DNA of 64,000 nucleotides from Adenophora triphylla var. japonica (GCA_022495995.1 JAFEMH010001249.1:372001-436000), one strand, 5' to 3'. Shown: positions 49,738 to 60,620, counted from the first letter of the stretch. Numbers and translations are program-made. Notes: generated by a model not told the origin, from the letters alone.

Positions 49738-49890
49738 GGGGATTTGGCCTGCTGGCTTGAGCTCATGGCTTCCAACCTGGAGGTCATGGGTTCGATCCCC
49801 CCAGAAGTTAGAGGGAAGGCTTTCTTTCCCTAGAATTTATCTCTTAGGTGCTTCTGTGCGTGCATGTGTGTGTGTGAACGATAAAAAAAA
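49738..49890 (+). mobile_element. tRNA-derived SINE
   Basis: An A-box-like GGCCTGCTGGCTTGAGC lies at about 49,744, and a B box GGTTCGATCCCC at 49,790-49,801, with the internal Pol III spacing of a tRNA. A tRNA-unrelated body, a short GTGTGTGTGTG run and an A-rich tail (GATAAAAAAAAATAC) follow. The ORF at 49,736-49,936 over it is not a gene. Flanking duplications were not resolved. Confidence 0.82.
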
Positions 49891-50107
49891 ATACTATACT
49901 ACTATACTTACTATTTATACCCCGCTAATATTATGACTCATTATCAATACTAACAACGGCAAATACTAAATATAGAGACTCAATTTTCAGGGAAGTAAGT
50001 AAATTATCAAAATAGCCTTTTATATACCTAATTTTTTTTATTCACTCATTCAATTTTCTCTCTTTCCGGTCTCTCTCTTACGACGATTGACAACGACGAC
50101 AACGAAA

Positions 50108-51128
50108 ATGGCTAGAGTAAAAATTTCGAAGGTCCCTGTGGGGCGCCGCCAGCTACCGCCATCGCCGTCAGAGCTTCTTCTAGCACCGTGCCTGTAAAAG
50201 AAGGTAATTTAAAACTAATTTTAACCTATCGTATGAACTGGGTTTAGAGGCAGAAGCATCTCGTATGAACTCACACGAGACACATCTCGTGTGAACTCAT
50301 ACGAGACTCATCTTGTATGAACTCACACGAGATGTGTCTCGTGTGAGTTCATACGAGATGAGTCTCGTATGAGTTCACACGAAATGTGTCTCGTGTGAGT
50401 TCATACGAGATTTCCAGTGTCCACTCTTTTTCTTTACAGATGTGACATCTGATGGACATTGTGGCTATAGAGCCGTAGCAGCACAGATATATGGAAATGA
50501 GGAGATGTGGGCTCGAGTGCGCATAGAATGTACAATGGGGTGCATGCTCGCCAAGACCTTTATCAAAGAGTTCTAACTTGAATAAATGTAAAGGAACTCT
50601 TACATAGGATTGCTATTTATGTCCGACCGACGTCGGACAATACTTATTGGATGGACTTCCCAGATCTTGGGCACATCATTGCCACGAGGTATAATGTGGC
50701 GTTCATTTCGTACTCGACTAGCGGTGGCAACTTATGCCTTCCAGTGACTGTACCAGCAGGAGTAGGACCACCGATAAACACAGTTGTGGTGGGACAAGTG
50801 ACAAACCATTTTATATTGGTATGATACTTTAATTCGTTAAATTTAACAATATTATTTAAATTCGTTATACTTAACTGTCTCATTTATATTAGTTATATTT
50901 AATTGTCTTACTTAAATTCGTTGTATTTAACTGTTATTACTTTTGCAACTGCACATGTCAGGCAATGATTACCCAATACCACCACCACCACCACCGAGCA
51001 CTTGGAGGGAACACTGTGATCCAAGCGCAAGTAAACTGATCCTCCAATACCGAGATAGGATAGCAGCATTCAATGAACTCTATGATCAGGATAACGATGC
51101 AAGAAGAGAAAGATTACGTAGGGGATAG
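50108..51128 (+). pseudogene. OTU-type cysteine-protease-like gene, transposon-associated, decayed
   Basis: A short first exon (ATG at 50,108; donor GTAATTT at about 50,205) precedes the main exon from 50,440 (acceptor TTTACAG). The main exon reads DVTSDGHCGYRAVAAQIYG, with DGHC as the catalytic Cys motif. A stop and frame change follow near 50,575, then YWMDFPDLGHIIATRYNVAF and QVTNHFIL, where the NHF His would be catalytic. A last exon is open at 50,943-51,128 (NDYPIPPPPP, FNELYDQ). This is the layout of OTU-like proteins often carried by plant DNA transposons. The family removes ubiquitin-like tags. The frameshift makes this copy unlikely to be active. It lies between two large hairpins. 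Confidence 0.62.
50258..50411. repeat. 154-bp hairpin made of smaller palindromes
   Basis: Arms of about 75 bp are almost perfectly complementary around a loop of roughly 8 bases. Each arm is itself built from 26-bp units, CTCGTATGAACTCACACGAG then ACACAT or ACTCAT, and each 20-bp core is a near-palindrome. It lies in the intron before the OTU-like exon. Confidence 0.92.
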
Positions 51129-51397
51129 TATATGTGTAATGGTTTTTGAATTATCAAGTTTGTATGAATGTTTGGATGTTTTGATGTTTGAATTATATGC
51201 ATAAGCCTTGTTAACACTTTTATTTCGTATACAATTTGGCGATAGTATATGTGTAATGGTCTATTGGTCCCTCCCACTGTTTTGTGGAGATGTGCTATCA
51301 TATTAAGAATTAAATTTCAGTTCTAGTTCTGTTTCTTGTTGCTTTTCTTTGTCATTTGTTGTGAAAATGCAGGTTCAGACACTATTTCGTGTAAGTA

Positions 51398-51507
51398 TAC
51401 ACGAGATATCATCTATAATCTCGTATATATGTACACGAGACATCTCGTGTGCGTACACGAGTCATCACGTGTACATATACACGAGATTATAGATTACATC
51501 TCGTGTA
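51398..51507. repeat. 110-bp hairpin with CACGAG/CTCGTG motifs
   Basis: The left arm TACACGAGATATCATCTATA and the right arm (complement TACACGAGATGTAATCTATA) pair over about 43 bp. The short motifs TACACGAG and CTCGTGTA recur within. It is downstream of the OTU-like gene and uses the same word (CTCGTGT) as the hairpin upstream. Confidence 0.88.
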
Positions 51508-51728
51508 CGAGACGGACAAGGACAGCGTTAGAATATTTCGTTTCCTGTATATAATTTTCTCTGTATATAACAATATCCACTAACAACACTTTAATATTTT
51601 ATACCTTTACTTAATGCTTGTGTCAGACGATTTTTTGAAATTTTATATTAGACGAAAGGAATAGAGTTTTTTTTTTCTAAATCGATTTTAATGCTTAAAA
51701 AATCGATTTAATTGGACAAAATGATTTA
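51508..51728. other. AT-rich spacer, no gene
   Basis: Nothing recognisable lies between the second hairpin and the next Stowaway. Confidence 0.5.
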
Positions 51729-52002
51729 CTCCCTCCGTCCCGAACCTTGGTGCCTAGTTTGACTTTTCACGTAAATTAAGGAGAGAGTATTATATTGAAA
51801 GTGTTGTGAGTGTGAAATAAAATAGGAGAGAGAATGAGTGGAGGGAATAGTAAATTATAATGGTGTTGTGAGTATTAAAATAATGTAGGAGAGAGAATGA
51901 GTGGAGGAAATAGTAAAGATTCCTTTCCATTTTAGGAAATGTGCATGTAGGTTTGGGACGCCCAAAATAGAAAGTGTGCACGTAGGTATGGGACGGAGGG
52001 AG
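51729..52002. mobile_element. Stowaway-type MITE
   Basis: Termini CTCCCTCCGTCCCGAACC and ATGGGACGGAGGGAG are flanked by TA at 51,727-51,728 and 52,003-52,004. Confidence 0.92.
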
Positions 52003-52429
52003 TATACGTTTAAGGAAAGTTAGTAGTACTAGTTTTAGAAGTCAATTAACCACTGTTTTTTAATAGGCTCCACTTAGACTACCTAAAATGTTTTCAATTT
52101 ATTCTCCCATTTCATCTAACACTTTTTACACTTTTTTTTATCCACCTAACATTTCATCTACCCATTTCATTTACCCCCTATAATTGCTAACTTAAATTAA
52201 ATTTTAACTCCCTCCAACTCATTATTCTATACCCCACTACTTTTATTTTATTTTATTTATATTCTCTATTTTTATGATTATTAAAATAATAATAATTATT
52301 ATTATTATTATTTATAATTAAAAAAATATTTCACACTTAATTAAAAAAATATTGCATCAATTTATAGGTAAAAAAAATAATGATTTTTTTTTAAACAAAT
52401 GCTAAAATGAAGAAGGATAATTGAGAAAT
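52003..52429. other. AT-rich intergenic DNA, no gene
   Basis: A short (AAT/ATT)n stretch occurs near 52,288-52,315. Nothing else is seen. Confidence 0.5.
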
Positions 52430-52955
52430 GAGTGTTTTTTTTTTTTGTTCAAATCAAATGAAACTTATATCAATTTATAGAGAAAAAAAATGATGAATTT
52501 TGGTGAAAAAAAAATTTAAAAAATTAATTTACTAGGTGATAATTCAGCTCAAATTGAAAGCTGAGTGTTTTTTTTTTGTGTCCAAATCAAATGAAACTTA
52601 TATCGATTTGTAGGAAAAAAAATGATGAATTTTGGTGAAAAAAAATTAAAAAAATTAATTTACTAGGTGATAATTCAGCTCAAATTGAAAAATGAGTGTT
52701 TTTTTTGTGTCCAAATCAAATGAAACTTATATCAATTTGTAGGTAAAAAATGATGAATTTTGGTGAAAAAAAAATTAAAAAATTAATTTACAAGGTGATA
52801 ATTCAGCTCAAATTGAAAACTGAGTGTTTTTTTTTTTGTCCAAATCAAATGAAACTTATATCAATTTGTAGGGAAAAAATGATGAATTTTGGTGAAAAAA
52901 AAATTAAAAAAAAAATTAATTTACTAGGTGATAATTCAGTTCAAAGATTTGGGGA
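52430..52955. repeat. about 130-bp tandem repeat, four copies
   Basis: Units start at about 52,430, 52,563, 52,694 and 52,822 with GAGTGTTTTTTTTT. They share TCAAATGAAACTTATATCAA, AATGATGAATTTTGGTGAAA and AGGTGATAATTCAGCTCAAA. Copies differ mainly in homopolymer length. Confidence 0.93.
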
Positions 52956-53011
52956 TAATTTTTTTTTTTCGAAAAACAACGGACCAATTAAACGTTGACA
53001 CTTGTTGGATA

Positions 53012-53035
53012 AAAAAAAAAAAAAAAAAAAAAAAC
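53012..53035. repeat. poly(A) run
   Basis: About 25 consecutive A residues follow GTTGGAT; this could be the tail of an old retroposon, but no body was identified. Confidence 0.8.
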
Positions 53036-53312
53036 TTTCATCCCGGATGAAAAGTTTCATCCTCCCTTTTCAACCAACCCCATTTCACACTGCCATCGGA
53101 GCATTTCATCCCGCTGACACCCCATTTCATCCCCATTCAACCCGCAATCGCAATTGCACACAGTCTTACTCACAATCCAATAGTAAATTTTGAAGCAATT
53201 TTTGCTTTAATTATTTTTTCTACTCAACCCATAAAAAAATATTCTTAGCAGGTTTTCTTACACATTGTTATTTCATTACGCACTCACTTTCACAAATATT
53301 ACAAAAATTATA
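53036..53312. other. intergenic, no gene
   Basis: The ORF at 53,002-53,193 starts in the poly(A) run and is not credible. Confidence 0.5.
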
Positions 53313-53545
53313 CTTCCTCCGTTTCTAAAAGTTTGTCCCATTTGACTTTTTTATTGAACTTTAATCACAAATTTATGAGAGATTAATCATGTTCATGAAA
53401 TTCTAAAAGTTGTTGTTGATAATATTATTAATGGTGAATCAATAGGAATTTTTAGAATTTCATGAACATAATTAAATTGTCATATATTTGTGGTCAAAGT
53501 TCAACTAAAAAGTCAAATGGGACATACTTTTAGGAACGGAGGAAG
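53313..53545. mobile_element. Stowaway-type MITE, long hairpin
   Basis: Termini CTTCCTCCGTTTCTAAAAG and CTTTTAGGAACGGAGGAAG extend into a nearly complete fold-back (GTCCCATTTGACTTTTT paired with AAAAGTCAAATGGGAC). TA flanks both ends. Confidence 0.93.
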
Positions 53546-54272
53546 TAATTTTTTGCATATTTCGAGACTATAAAATTTTAACCGAGTAAATATGTTATGC
53601 ATATTTCAATTTGTGTTATATTTATTTAAATGTGTATTTTATAACAAGTAAGGCTCCGTTTGTTTAGCGTAAAACATTTTTTGAAAAATGATTTTCGGCA
53701 AAATGTTTTTCGAAAAATGAAAATGTTTTTCGAAAAATAAGATAAACATGTTTTTGACTGTTTGATAAGGAAAATATTTTTCGAAAAATGTTTGAGTGAG
53801 TTGACTACAAATTTACCCACCCCAATCACCACCACTACCCTCACCCTACTCACCACTACCACCCCCTCCCCCCACTCCCTACCCCCCCCCCCAATTCACT
53901 CACCACTCCACCTTGACCGGCCCACCCCGCCCCCACCCCCTCCCCGTCGAGTCAAAAAAAAATTAATCATTTTAAATTTATTTTTAACAACTCCCCCCCT
54001 CATTTAACTACAAACTTTTTTTCCGAAAAATGATTAGTTTTTTTTTTACCCAACGGTGGTGGGGGGGGGGGGTAGGGTGGCAGGGGGTGGTGAGTGGAGT
54101 GGGGGAAGCGTTGTTAAAAATAAATTAAAAATGATTAATTTTTTTTTTTGACTCGACGGGGGGTGGGGGTGGGGGTCATGGTGGTGGCTGCGTTCAAAGA
54201 TGGAAGGAGATTAATGGGAAGTCAAAGGGAAGGGAGGAATCTGAAAATGCAAAATCTTGCAGTACAGATTCA
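53546..54272. mobile_element. fold-back MITE fragment with GCGTAAAACATTTT termini
   Basis: From about 53,651 the sequence GGCTCCGTTTGTTTAGCG and CGAAAAATG-rich DNA match the complement of part of the MITE at 60,621-61,131. GC-rich CACC/GGTGG tracts and an inverted pair (CGTCGAGTCAAAAAAAAATT at 53,946 and its complement near 54,135-54,160) mark the middle. The right terminus was not found. No gene is present. Confidence 0.6.
54268..54272 (+). repeat. Left target-site duplication of second copia (ATTCA)
   Basis: ATTCA at 54,268-54,272 is repeated exactly at 60,580-60,584, directly outside the two LTRs. Confidence 0.95.
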
Positions 54273-55140
54273 TGTTGGAAATGGGTAACAGAAAGTTAAG
54301 TTTGACTTAACGTTGACCTAGGTTTCTAACGAAAGTTCGTTATTTGTTAACGAAACTAGTTACAAATGGTAATCTACATTTGTTGTAGATTATATAACTC
54401 ATTTAATGTCTCAAAACCATTTCCGGGTGAATGAGAAATTAATGACAAAGTTTTGTAACTTAACGAGAGTTAATTAAAGGGTGTTTAGTTTTGTTTGATG
54501 TGCTCGGCCGAGCAGAGTCCTTGACTCGGCCGAGCAGAGCACATAAATTGGCCAAAGTCTCTGGACAAGTTTGCTCGGGCGAGGCTTATGCCTGCTCGGC
54601 CGAGCAGTGTGATTTGCTCGGCCATGCAAGTCTCTTGACTCGGCCGTCTTTGCTGGTGCTCGGCCGTGCGAGTTCATTGACTCGGCGAGCGGATCTGAAC
54701 GGCGCTATTTCAAACGAGAAAGTTGTGCCTCTTCGTGGGAAAAGACACAAAACCCCTTGACTCTCATATATATACCTTCCTCAGAATTTCAATTCACTCT
54801 CATCTTGTATTTCTACCCTTCCTACCCTCTAGTAAGATAGATTAACATACCCAAATCATTGCATATTGTTGCATTCAATCCTTCAAAGTCCAAAGTTCAA
54901 AACAAAGTGTTGTTCGTTAGAGTAATTGATTTGGAGTGCTCCTATCATTTACTTGTAAGTCGTTTTATCTTACTAGAAGATTGCCATATAAACCGTAAGC
55001 ACCTGTGCGGGGCAATAACTTCTTACGAAGATTGTATTAAATACAAGACTCGACTTGATTTCTTTTGTTTCCAATCTCCGTTATCTTTTTATGTTAAGAT
55101 TCTAGTTAAGTTCTTGAGAAGCCTACACAATTGTCCTACA
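54273..55140 (+). repeat. left LTR of second copia
   Basis: It has a TGTTGGAAATG start and GTCCTACA end. A TATA-like CATATATATACC lies at about 54,765. It holds the GCTCGGCCGAGC cluster at 54,500-54,700. The ORF at 54,859-55,158 recurs in the right LTR and is not a gene. Confidence 0.95.
54500..54700. repeat. GCTCGGCCGAGC palindrome cluster in LTR
   Basis: Six to eight perfect or near copies of GCTCGGCCGAGC lie upstream of the TATA box. The same cluster occurs at 59,935-60,130 in the other LTR and, diverged, at 63,548-63,715. Confidence 0.9.
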
Positions 55141-55179
55141 ATCGTAAGAAGTTATTAACGCTTCTTCAAGATCATCAAG

Positions 55180-55974
55180 ATGGCAAATGAGAAAGATTCC
55201 ACCGAATCAAGTCAAGGGAATGTGACGCCTCCTTCGCAAGGTGATACTACATTCAACCATGTTGCTCCCGCTCCTACAACTCATCACCTCGGTCATGGTG
55301 AGAAACCCGCGAAATTCACTACTGTGGATTTCAAGAGATGGCAACAGAAGATGCTCTTCTACTTGACCACCTTAAGCTTGCACCGCTTCTTAAAGGAAGA
55401 TCCTCCGGCGGTGGAAAATGGTGATCCCGATCCCCAAAGGCAAATGGCAAAGGAAGCTTGGGCTCACGGTAATTTTCTTTGTAAGAACTACATCTTAAAT
55501 GGACTTGATGATGCACTATACAATGTGTATAGTACCGTCGAGTTAGCCAAGGCGTTGTGGAACACCTTGGAAAGGAAGTACAAGATCGAAGATGCCGGGT
55601 CAAAGAAATTTGTCGTCGGTAAGTATCTTGACTTTATGATGGTCGATTCCAAATCGGTAACAACTCAAGTAGATGAATTCCAAATCATTCTACATGGGCT
55701 AGATGCCGAGGGAATGATCATGAATGATCCATTTAAGGTGGCTTCTATCATTGAAAAGTTGCCTCCTTCATGGAAGGATTTCAAGAACTATCTCAAGCAT
55801 AAATGCAAAGAGATGTCCTTGGAAGACATTGTTGTTCGTCTTCAAATTGAAGAGAACACTAGAATGAATGAGGCCAAAGTTGCTAAGGGCAAGATGGAGG
55901 CAAAAGTCAATCTCGTCGAGGCTAGCACAAGTGGCACAAAGAGAAAGCATTCCGAAAAATGCTGGGAATGCTAA
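55180..55974 (+). pseudogene. copia gag
   Basis: The ATG at 55,180, just after a 39-bp leader, opens 264 codons. KFTTVDFKRWQQKMLFYLTT, AHGNFLCKNYILNGLDDALY, LWNTLERKYKIED and KLPPSWKDFKNYLKHK mark the copia gag (UBN2-type) domain. A one-base change in an A run near 55,953 moves the continuation into the next frame, where the zinc knuckle lies. Family role: particle formation. Confidence 0.9.
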
Positions 55975-56317
55975 GAAAGGGAAGAAGAAGGGCTCTAAGA
56001 AGTTCAAAGGGTCTTGCTATAATTGTGGCAAACCGGGCCACTTGTCAAGAGATTGTCGTCTCCCGAAGAAAGAGGCGAATAATGTTGACCACATGGACCT
56101 AGACTTTGCAGCGGTTGTTTTCGAGGCCAACGTTGCAAATTTGGAGGAGAATCCTAAAGCTTGGTGTATAGATACCGGTGCTATCCGCCATATTTGTGGT
56201 AACAAGGAAAGTTTCTCCTCCTATACTCCCATATCCGGAAGAAAGCTTTACATGGGAAATTCTGCGACCTCCAATGTTCAAGGCATTGGAAACGTGATTT
56301 TGAAAATGACTTCCTGA
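55950..56317 (+). pseudogene. copia zinc knuckle and protease
   Basis: In the shifted frame the CCHC knuckle CYNCGKPGHLSRDC is intact and is followed by AWCIDTGAIRHICG with the protease DTG. A TGA at 56,315-56,317 interrupts it and the next segment continues in the same frame, so a single substitution explains the stop. Family role: RNA binding and polyprotein cleavage. Confidence 0.9.
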
Positions 56318-56329
56318 AAAGAAGTAACC

Positions 56330-57395
56330 TTGTTGGATGTGCTGCATGTCCCAGACATCCGTAAAAATTTGGTATCCGGCGCTTTGCTTAGTAAGGCTGG
56401 TTTTAGACTAGTATTTGAATTCGACAAATTTATACTAACCAAGAATGGTTTGTTTCTTGGAAAAGGTTACCTCGAGGAGGGCCTTTTAAAAATGAATGTA
56501 ATGACTGTGATCCGCCAAAGTGCGATGAATAAAAATTGTGTTTCTTACGTTTATTTGTCGGAAAGTTCTAATTTATGGCATGATAGATTAGGACATGTAA
56601 ACCTCGACACCATTAAGAAATTAGCGAGACAAGATTTAATCTATATGACTAAATCCGACTCGACTAATAGGTGCGAAGTTTGTGTTGAGGCAAAAATGAC
56701 AAAGTCGCCATTTAATGCCATACAAAGAAACACAACTCCTCTCGAGTTAATTCACACCGACATATGTGATTTAAAACTTGTGCAAACTCGAGGAGGTAAA
56801 AAGTACTTCATTACATTTATAGATGATTGCACTAAGTACTGCTATGTTTATCTCTTAAGAAGTAAGGATGAAGCCTTAGAGGCTTTTGAGACTTATAAGA
56901 AAGAAGTTGAGAATCAACTTAACTTGAAAATTAAGAAAATTAGAAGCGATAGAGGTGGAGAATATGAAGCACCGTTTGAAGGATTATGTTGGGAATCCGG
57001 CATAATTCATCAAACAACGGCTCCATATACCCCTCAATCTAATGGAGTTCTTTGAACGCAAAAACCGTACTCTCAAAGAGATGATGAACGCGCTTTTGAT
57101 AAGTTCAGGCTTACCCGACAACTTGTGGGGAGAAGCAATACTCACTTCTAATTATGTTCTTAATAAAATACCCAAGAAAGGTATTGATAAAAAACCCTAT
57201 GAATTGTGGCATAATCGTAGGCCATGTTTTAAATACCTTAAAGTGTGGGGGTGTTTGGCCAAGGTTGAAGTACCTAAGCCGAAACAAGTCAAGATTGGTC
57301 AGACCATTGGCTTGTGTCTTTATTGGATATGCCCAATAATAGTAGTGCCCTCTGGTTTCATAGTGCACAAATCGGACATTCTGATATGCATGTAG
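56330..57395 (+). pseudogene. copia integrase
   Basis: It starts with [16 protein letters not shown], then the pre-integrase zinc region [14 protein letters not shown] and [14 protein letters not shown]. The core follows with LIHTDICD (first Asp), [26 protein letters not shown] (second Asp) and, after a frameshift at about 57,047, [11 protein letters not shown] (Glu). A later frameshift near 57,300 breaks the C-terminal region, where GYAQNSSALWFH lies in another frame to 57,538. Family role: cDNA integration. Confidence 0.9.
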
Positions 57396-57518
57396 GAACT
57401 ACTATAGAATCAAGGAATGCGGTATTCTTTGAAAACATTTTTCCGGTTAAGGGCGGGAAAGATGTAGGTTCTAGTAAGAGAACATATGAGTCTACAACCG
57501 GTCCTTCTCAAATAAAAG

Positions 57519-58335
57519 ATGAAGAAGCAGAGACGTAGCAAAAGGACAAGAGTGGAAAAGTCTTTTGGTCCTGATTTTCTATCTTACATGTTAGAAAATG
57601 AACCAGCAACTGTTAAAGAAGCTTTATCCGGTCTGGATAGTTCGTTCTGGAAAGAGGCTATTAACAGTGAAATAGAATCCATAATGCTCAACAATACTTG
57701 GGAATTAATTGATCTCCCTCCAGGTTGCAAACCATTAGGTTGCAAATGGATCCTTAAAAGGAAGTATAAGGCGGATGGATCAATCGAAAAGTACAAAGCT
57801 AGGCTAGTTGCCAAAGGCTTTAGACAGAAAGAGGGATATGATTTCTTCGATACATACTCCCCTGTCACAAGGATCACATCAATTCGTGTTCTCATAGCTA
57901 TTGCGGCGGTGCATAATCTTGAGATACACCAAATGGATGTGAAGGCCTTTCCTAAATGGAGAACTTGATGAAGAAATTTACATGGAACAACCCGAAGGGT
58001 TTGTAGTTCCTGGTAAAGAAAGGAAGGTGTGTAAACTCGTAAAGTCCTTGTATGGACTAAAACAAGCACCTAAACAATGGCATGAGAAGTTCGATAGAAC
58101 CATGTTATCGAATGGATTCAAGATCAATGAATGTGACAAATGTGTCTACATTAAAGGAACATACGAATCATTCGTTATCGTTTGTCTTTATGTAGACGAC
58201 ATGCTCATAATGGGAAGTAATCATGATTTGATCATGAATACCAAAGGCATGTTAAAGAAGAACTTTGACATGAAAGACATGAGATTAGGCGATGTAATAT
58301 TAGGGATAAAGATCTCTAGAACATCGAAGGATTAG
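57519..58335 (+). pseudogene. copia reverse transcriptase
   Basis: FWKEAINSEIESIMLNNTWEL, GCKWILKRKYKADGS, YKARLVAKGFRQKEGYDF, TYSPVTRITSIRVL and QMDVKAF are in one frame. After a break near 57,950 the next segment reads VCKLVKSLYGLKQAPKQWH and VCLYVDDMLIMG, with catalytic YVDD at about 58,192. A TAG ends the frame at 58,333-58,335. Family role: cDNA synthesis. Confidence 0.92.
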
Positions 58336-58491
58336 TTCTTTCACAATCCCATTACCTAGAGAATGTTCTTCGGAAATTCAATGTCTTTGATGACCCTCAG
58401 GCTAAGACACTGTAGACTTGGCTCTACATTTAGCCAAGAACAAAGGGAACCGGTTTCTCAAGCTGAAATATGCAAGAATAATTGGTAGTCG

Positions 58492-59165
58492 ATGTACTTA
58501 ACGAATTGTACACGTCCGGACATTGCATATTCGGTAAGCAAACTAAGTAGGTTCACAAGCAATCCTAGTCTTGATCATTGGAAAGCACTAATGAGAGTAC
58601 TAAGATATTTAAAGTATACATTAAACCATGGGATACTTTACAATAAATATCCAGCGGTATTAGAAGGATCTTGTGATGCCAATTGGATATCGGACACGAA
58701 AGACTCTAAGTCCACAAGTGGATATGTATTCACAATAGGTGGAGGAGCAGTGTCATGGAAATCCTCCAAACAAACATGTATAGCCGGATCCACGATGGAA
58801 TGCGAGTTTATAGCTTTGGATAAAGGCTGGGAAGAAACGAGAATGGCTTAAAAACTTCCTGGAGGATATTCCTTGTTGGAACAAACTGTACTTTCTTTGT
58901 ACTAGTCCATTGTGATAGTCAATCAGCAATTGAAAGGGCACAGAACAGTATGTACAATGGTAAGTCTAGACATATTTGTCGTAGACACAATACTATTAGA
59001 CAGTTGATCAAGAATGGCGTTATCACTATTGATTATGTGAAATCATGTGATAACCTAGCGGATCCATTTACCAAAAGTATAAATCGAGATCAACTGTATA
59101 AACTGTTAAGGGGAATAAGTTTAAAACCCACAACAAAAGAACTTATAGCGGACACTCAACCTTGA
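58492..59165 (+). pseudogene. copia RNase H
   Basis: [78 protein letters not shown] are the standard C-terminal copia segment. Frames are lost near 58,850; SKSRHICRRHNTIRQLI and NLADPFTKS resume at 58,950-59,165 in another frame. The interval 58,336-58,491 between this and RT is closed in all frames but has RT connection character. Acidic residues of the RNase H core (D in SCDANW) are present. Confidence 0.88.
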
Positions 59166-59707
59166 GAAATGGAGATCCCAGGCCCTTGGTTCAATGAGAC
59201 AACCAAGTTATAAGTTCTAGTAGAGTTACTTGGAAACAACAACTCGATTTATTAACCTGGAGATGTTGAATACTCATTCCCAGAACATCCAAGTACTAGC
59301 ACATGCAACAGTGGTAAGGATAAGTTGAGAAAACTTTTAATGATTTCTATACCTACGGGTGGAGTAGTGCATGATACTCCTTATAGTGAGAATCACCTAT
59401 ATAAGCGAGAGGTAATTAGGCCGCCTCTAATTGAACGCTTATGAATGAGATACGGTCCAGGGCCAAAATGAACAAAACGTGAGAACAACAATTGTTAGAG
59501 CTGTTATTATGTGAGTATTATTGTCTTGGTATACACTCGACGATCCATTTGGTTCAAAGCGACTCGCTACCAAATGGCTAGTATATCCGATAATATTTCA
59601 CTAGGGAGGATTCAAGGCCACAAGCTATCTATCCCGATGTAATAATAGTTCGCCGAAACTTTGGACGAAATTGCATTCATGCATTAATTATCATTCATGT
59701 GGGGGAT
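59166..59707 (+). other. copia 3' UTR and polypurine tract
   Basis: Noncoding DNA leads to ATGTGGGGGAT (about 59,697-59,707) next to the right LTR. No gene is seen. Confidence 0.75.
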
Positions 59708-60579
59708 TGTTGGAAATGGGTAACGGAAAGTTAAGTTTGACTTAACGTTGACCTAGATTTCTAACGAAAGTTCGTTATTTGTTAACGAAACTAGTTACAA
59801 ATGGTAATCTACATTTGTTGTAGATTATATAACTCATTTAATGTCTCAAAACCATTTCCGGGTGAATGAGAAATTAATGACAAAGTTTTGTAACTTAACG
59901 AGAGTTAATTAAAGGGTGTTTAGTTTTGTTTGATGTGCTCGGTCGAGCAGAGTCCTTGACTCGGCCGAGCAGAGCACATAAATTGGCCAAAGTCTCTGGA
60001 CAAGTTTGCTCGGGCGAGGCTTATGCCTGCTCGGCCGAGCAGTGTGATTTGCACGGCCGTGCAAGTCTCTTGACTCAGCCGTGCTGCTTGGTGCTCGGCC
60101 GTACGAGTTCATTGACTCGGCCGAGCAGATCCTGAACAGGCACTATTTCAAACAGAAAGTTGTGTCTCTTCGTGAGAAAAAATACAAACCCCTTGACTCT
60201 CTCTATATATATACCTTTCCCTCCGAATTTCAATTCACTCATACTGTATTTCTACCCTTCATACCCTCTAGTTAGATAGATTAACATACCCAAATTATTG
60301 CATATTGTTGCATTCAATTCTTCAAAGTCCAAAGTTCAAAACAAAGTGTTGTTCGTTAGAGTAATTGATTTGGAGTGCTCCTATCATTTACTTGTAAGTC
60401 GTTTTATCTTACTAGAAGATTGCCATATAAACCGTAAGCACCTGTGCGGGACAATAACTTCTTACGGAGATTGTATTAAATACAAGACTCGACTTGATTT
60501 CTTTTGTTTCCAATCTCCGTTATCTTTTTCTGTTAAGATTCTAGTTAAGTTCTTGAGAAGCCTACACAATTGTCCTACA
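59708..60579 (+). repeat. right LTR of second copia
   Basis: It matches 54,273-55,140 end to end with a few percent difference by eye; differences concentrate in the palindrome cluster at 59,935-60,130. The ORF at 60,298-60,591 mirrors that in the left LTR. Confidence 0.95.
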
Positions 60580-60620
60580 ATTCATACGTGAAGTCTGTGT
60601 ATATATAGATGGTGAAATAA

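Larger units (their letters stand above)
54273..60579 (+). mobile_element. Ty1/copia LTR retrotransposon with both LTRs
   Basis: Direct LTRs at 54,273-55,140 and 59,708-60,579 (TGTTGGAA...CCTACA) flank a 4.6-kb coding region in the order gag, protease, integrase, RT, RNase H, which is Ty1/copia. A perfect 5-bp TSD ATTCA bounds it, and the purine tract ATGTGGGGGAT precedes the right LTR. No TGGTATCAGAGC primer site follows the left LTR, so it may prime from another part of a tRNA. Gag and Pol resemble the Tork/Tnt1-like group by eye. At least five frame breaks disable it. The LTRs differ by a few percent by eye, mostly in the CpG-rich palindromes. Confidence 0.96.

Noticed and set aside
49736..49936. 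A possible tRNA gene because of the GGTTCGATCCCC B box
   Set aside because: The flanking arms cannot form a tRNA cloverleaf and a non-tRNA body with an A-rich tail follows; it is a SINE.
54859..55158. 99-residue ORF conserved at 60,298-60,591
   Set aside because: The conservation is only that of the two LTRs of one element; not evidence of a gene.
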